A stretch of 64,000 nt of DNA, from the NCBI GenBank assembly GCA_903845365.1, contig CAIMXI010000215.1, forward strand, positions 1 to 64,000, in the 5' to 3' direction. Positions 62,574-64,000 of this stretch are shown here, in pieces (position 1 is the first letter of the stretch; each line of letters begins with the position of its first letter). Under the pieces are notes generated by a model. That model did not search any database, was not told where the DNA came from, and saw only the letters and a list, made by a program, of their open reading frames with translations. This DNA comes from an uncultured Geobacteraceae bacterium. GTDB taxonomy: Bacteria; Desulfobacterota; Desulfuromonadia; Geobacterales; Pseudopelobacteraceae. The position numbers were made by a program, and so were the translations under genes.

Positions 62574-63119
62574 TTACTTCTTGTACGCATTGTTGAACGT
62601 TTTGACCAGTTCATCGGTCACATCGCGTTTTTCTCCGGCAAAAGCCAGTGATTCGTTCACTCTGAACAGATAGTCATACTTATTTTTTACAGCAAAATCG
62701 CCGAGCACCGGCGCAAATCCCTCCAATACTTTTCGTGTCAGTTCAGCGTCATACACCTTCAGTTCATCCTGATAACCACCGGATAAACGTTGAAATTCGC
62801 GGAACTGGGCTGCGTACTCCTTATCCTTTTCAACAAGCTTTGCCGAAGGCTTCTCATTTTCCTTAAGTTTTTTGGCTTCACTCTCGACATCTTCCTTCAT
62901 CTTCTTCAGCTTCTCCGTGCGGCTGTTAATCTCGTCCTGATAGCTTTTGGCACGGGATAGATATTTTTCCCGCGCATCCTTGCCGGCATCGGACTGGGCG
63001 ATCAGGCGCTGCAGGTCGAAATGTCCGACATTTAACTCCGCAGCAAACGGGCTGCCGGTCTGCATCAGCACGAATGCCAAGGCGATAAGGATAAGATGTT
63101 TGATGTTCATTCTTTTCAT
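62574..63119 (-). CDS. Skp/OmpH-like periplasmic chaperone
   Basis: The protein has 181 residues from the ATG at 63119 (GGAG eight bases upstream); an in-frame upstream start lacks such a site. It has a signal peptide (basic MKRMNIKH, hydrophobic core, cleavage after SPFAA) and a long coiled coil (about 50-130), then a short beta-like end. Skp-type proteins escort outer-membrane proteins. It follows the MglA gene by 40 bases. Confidence 0.88.
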   Translation of the reverse strand: MKRMNIKHLILIALAFVLMQTGSPFAAELNVGHFDLQRLIAQSDAGKDAREKYLSRAKSYQDEINSRTEKLKKMKEDVESEAKKLKENEKPSAKLVEKDKEYAAQFREFQRLSGGYQDELKVYDAELTRKVLEGFAPVLGDFAVKNKYDYLFRVNESLAFAGEKRDVTDELVKTFNNAYKK

Positions 63120-63159
63120 TAGGCAATCTCCTTCAATCAGTTTTCGTTGTGTCAAATTC

Positions 63160-63747
63160 TTATTTTCCTTTTTTTAGATCTACCAGAATCAGTTTAGCCA
63201 CCGCCTTGAGCGTTTCAAATACGCCCACACCCGTTGCAGCACAGGCCTCAAATTCCGGGGCTTCTGTAATATTCAGTTCGCGGCGCAGCTCCTCAACAGA
63301 CATGACTCCCGGCAAATCCCGCTTGTTGTACTGGATTATGTATGGCAACTTGTCAAGATCGTATCCTTGCTCCTTGAGATTTATCCTCAAATTTTCAAGC
63401 GACTCTATATTTGCGTCAATTCGTTCTTCCTGTGAATCTGCGACAAAGACAACGCCATCGACACCTTTCAAGATGAGCTTTCTGGATGCATCGTAAAAAA
63501 CCTGTCCCGGCACAGTATAGAGATGAAAACGGGTTTTGAAACCACGAATTTCACCTAACGAAAGCGGAAGAAAATCAAAGAACAGCGTTCTTTCGGTCTC
63601 TGTTGCAAGGCTTATCATCTTGCCCCTGGCATCCGGTGCGGTATTTTGGTGAATAAATTGAAGGTTCGTCGTTTTTCCGCACAGCCCGGGACCGTAGTAG
63701 ACTATTTTACAATTTATCTCGCGAGAAGCATAGTTGATGAAGGACAT
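63160..63747 (-). CDS. mglA: MglA-type small Ras-like GTPase
   Basis: The 195-residue protein has P-loop GPGLCGKTT (about 19-27), TVPGQVFY (switch II with Gln instead of the usual catalytic form), and NKRD for guanine. MglA sets cell polarity for motility in Myxococcus and has homologues in desulfuromonads with pili. The upstream roadblock-domain gene encodes an MglB-like partner. Confidence 0.95.
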   Translation of the reverse strand: MSFINYASREINCKIVYYGPGLCGKTTNLQFIHQNTAPDARGKMISLATETERTLFFDFLPLSLGEIRGFKTRFHLYTVPGQVFYDASRKLILKGVDGVVFVADSQEERIDANIESLENLRINLKEQGYDLDKLPYIIQYNKRDLPGVMSVEELRRELNITEAPEFEACAATGVGVFETLKAVAKLILVDLKKGK

Positions 63748-63781
63748 CTTTGGCTTTCCCCGTTACTATATGGCATTTGAA

Positions 63782-64000
63782 TTATCTGAAAAGATTATCG
63801 ATATCTTCATCGGTGATTTCTGCAAATGGAAAATTTGAAGAGCCGCATTTTTCACGCTCCGCAGACTTTCTCATCAGTTTTTCAAAAATGTAAGACAACT
63901 CTTCCGATGCTTTTTTGACTCGAAGGCGTACAAGGCCAAGAGACGAGCCGGCATCAAACAGCACAACCAGAATGACTCTGCCACCAACAATAGAAATATG
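63782..64000 (-). CDS. Roadblock/LC7-domain protein, partial (MglB-like)
   Basis: The frame is open to the window edge (C-terminal 72 residues seen). Strand and helix pattern (HISIVGGRVILVVLFDAGSS, LGLVRLRVKKASEELSYIFEKL) matches the C-terminal part of roadblock proteins, followed by an acidic tail (EITDEDIDNLFR). Its place 34 bases before mglA fits MglB, the GTPase-activating partner. Confidence 0.82.
   Translation of the reverse strand, partial: HISIVGGRVILVVLFDAGSSLGLVRLRVKKASEELSYIFEKLMRKSAEREKCGSSNFPFAEITDEDIDNLFR

Overview
The window looks like chromosomal DNA of a Geobacter/Pelobacter-type desulfuromonad (Desulfuromonadia). This is inferred from gene content, not measured: a very dense array of PAS/GAF hybrid kinases and stand-alone receivers, a PilZ protein, an MglA/roadblock/OmpH cluster, a complex I-like cluster resembling Ehr (energy-converting hydrogenase-related) complexes, and short GC-rich palindromic repeats between genes. 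I see no rRNA, tRNA, CRISPR array or complete insertion sequence.

Region 1 (1-17.9 kb, all minus strand) is an array of about 14 signalling genes: hybrid histidine kinases, CheY-like single-domain receivers, two receiver/coiled-coil proteins (one ending in a four-cysteine module), a PilZ c-di-GMP effector, a Cache-domain kinase and a receiver-less sigma-54 activator. The array grew by duplication. Two receiver-ATPase paralogues (11.3-12.6 and 13.9-15.2 kb) have both lost the phospho-accepting histidine (Arg or Asn in its place). A 3' fragment of a second PilZ gene survives at 7.57-7.65 kb. A roughly 190-bp intergenic block carrying a sigma-54-like site is present twice.

Region 2 (18.0-23.6 kb, minus strand) holds an ArsR-type regulator, the housekeeping set ychF-pth-rplY-prs, and a B12-binding radical SAM protein.

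Region 3 (23.8-53.3 kb, plus strand) is a surface-glycan locus, mostly with overlapping stops and starts. It begins with an ABC ATPase and a UbiA-type prenyltransferase, then remnants of a Wzm/Wzt exporter: an internally deleted permease and a truncated ATPase separated by an AT-rich MNT/HEPN pair. wecB-wecC make UDP-ManNAcA. A complete GDP-route set for CMP-legionaminic acid follows (LegB, LegC, LegG, LegI, a LegH/NeuD-type acyltransferase, a PtmE-type guanylyltransferase and LegF). After these come a second radical SAM protein, a deacetylase-like protein, methyltransferases (one broken by frameshifts), five glycosyltransferase-like proteins, a PglK/MsbA-type ABC flippase that may have replaced Wzm/Wzt, and a UDP-galactopyranose-mutase-like flavoprotein.

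Region 4 (53.4-55.8 kb, plus strand) is a compact three-gene operon: a DUF4143-type ATPase, a small protein and an AbiEii-like nucleotidyltransferase. It sits behind a good sigma-70 promoter overlapped by an 11-bp inverted repeat, and is the best candidate here for an undescribed toxin-antitoxin or defence unit.

Region 5 (55.9-62.4 kb, minus strand) encodes five subunits of an Ehr-like membrane complex. Its large subunit lacks the Ni-binding CxxC pairs, and no NuoB-like small subunit is present. Region 6 (62.5-64 kb, minus strand) is roadblock protein (partial) - MglA GTPase - Skp/OmpH.
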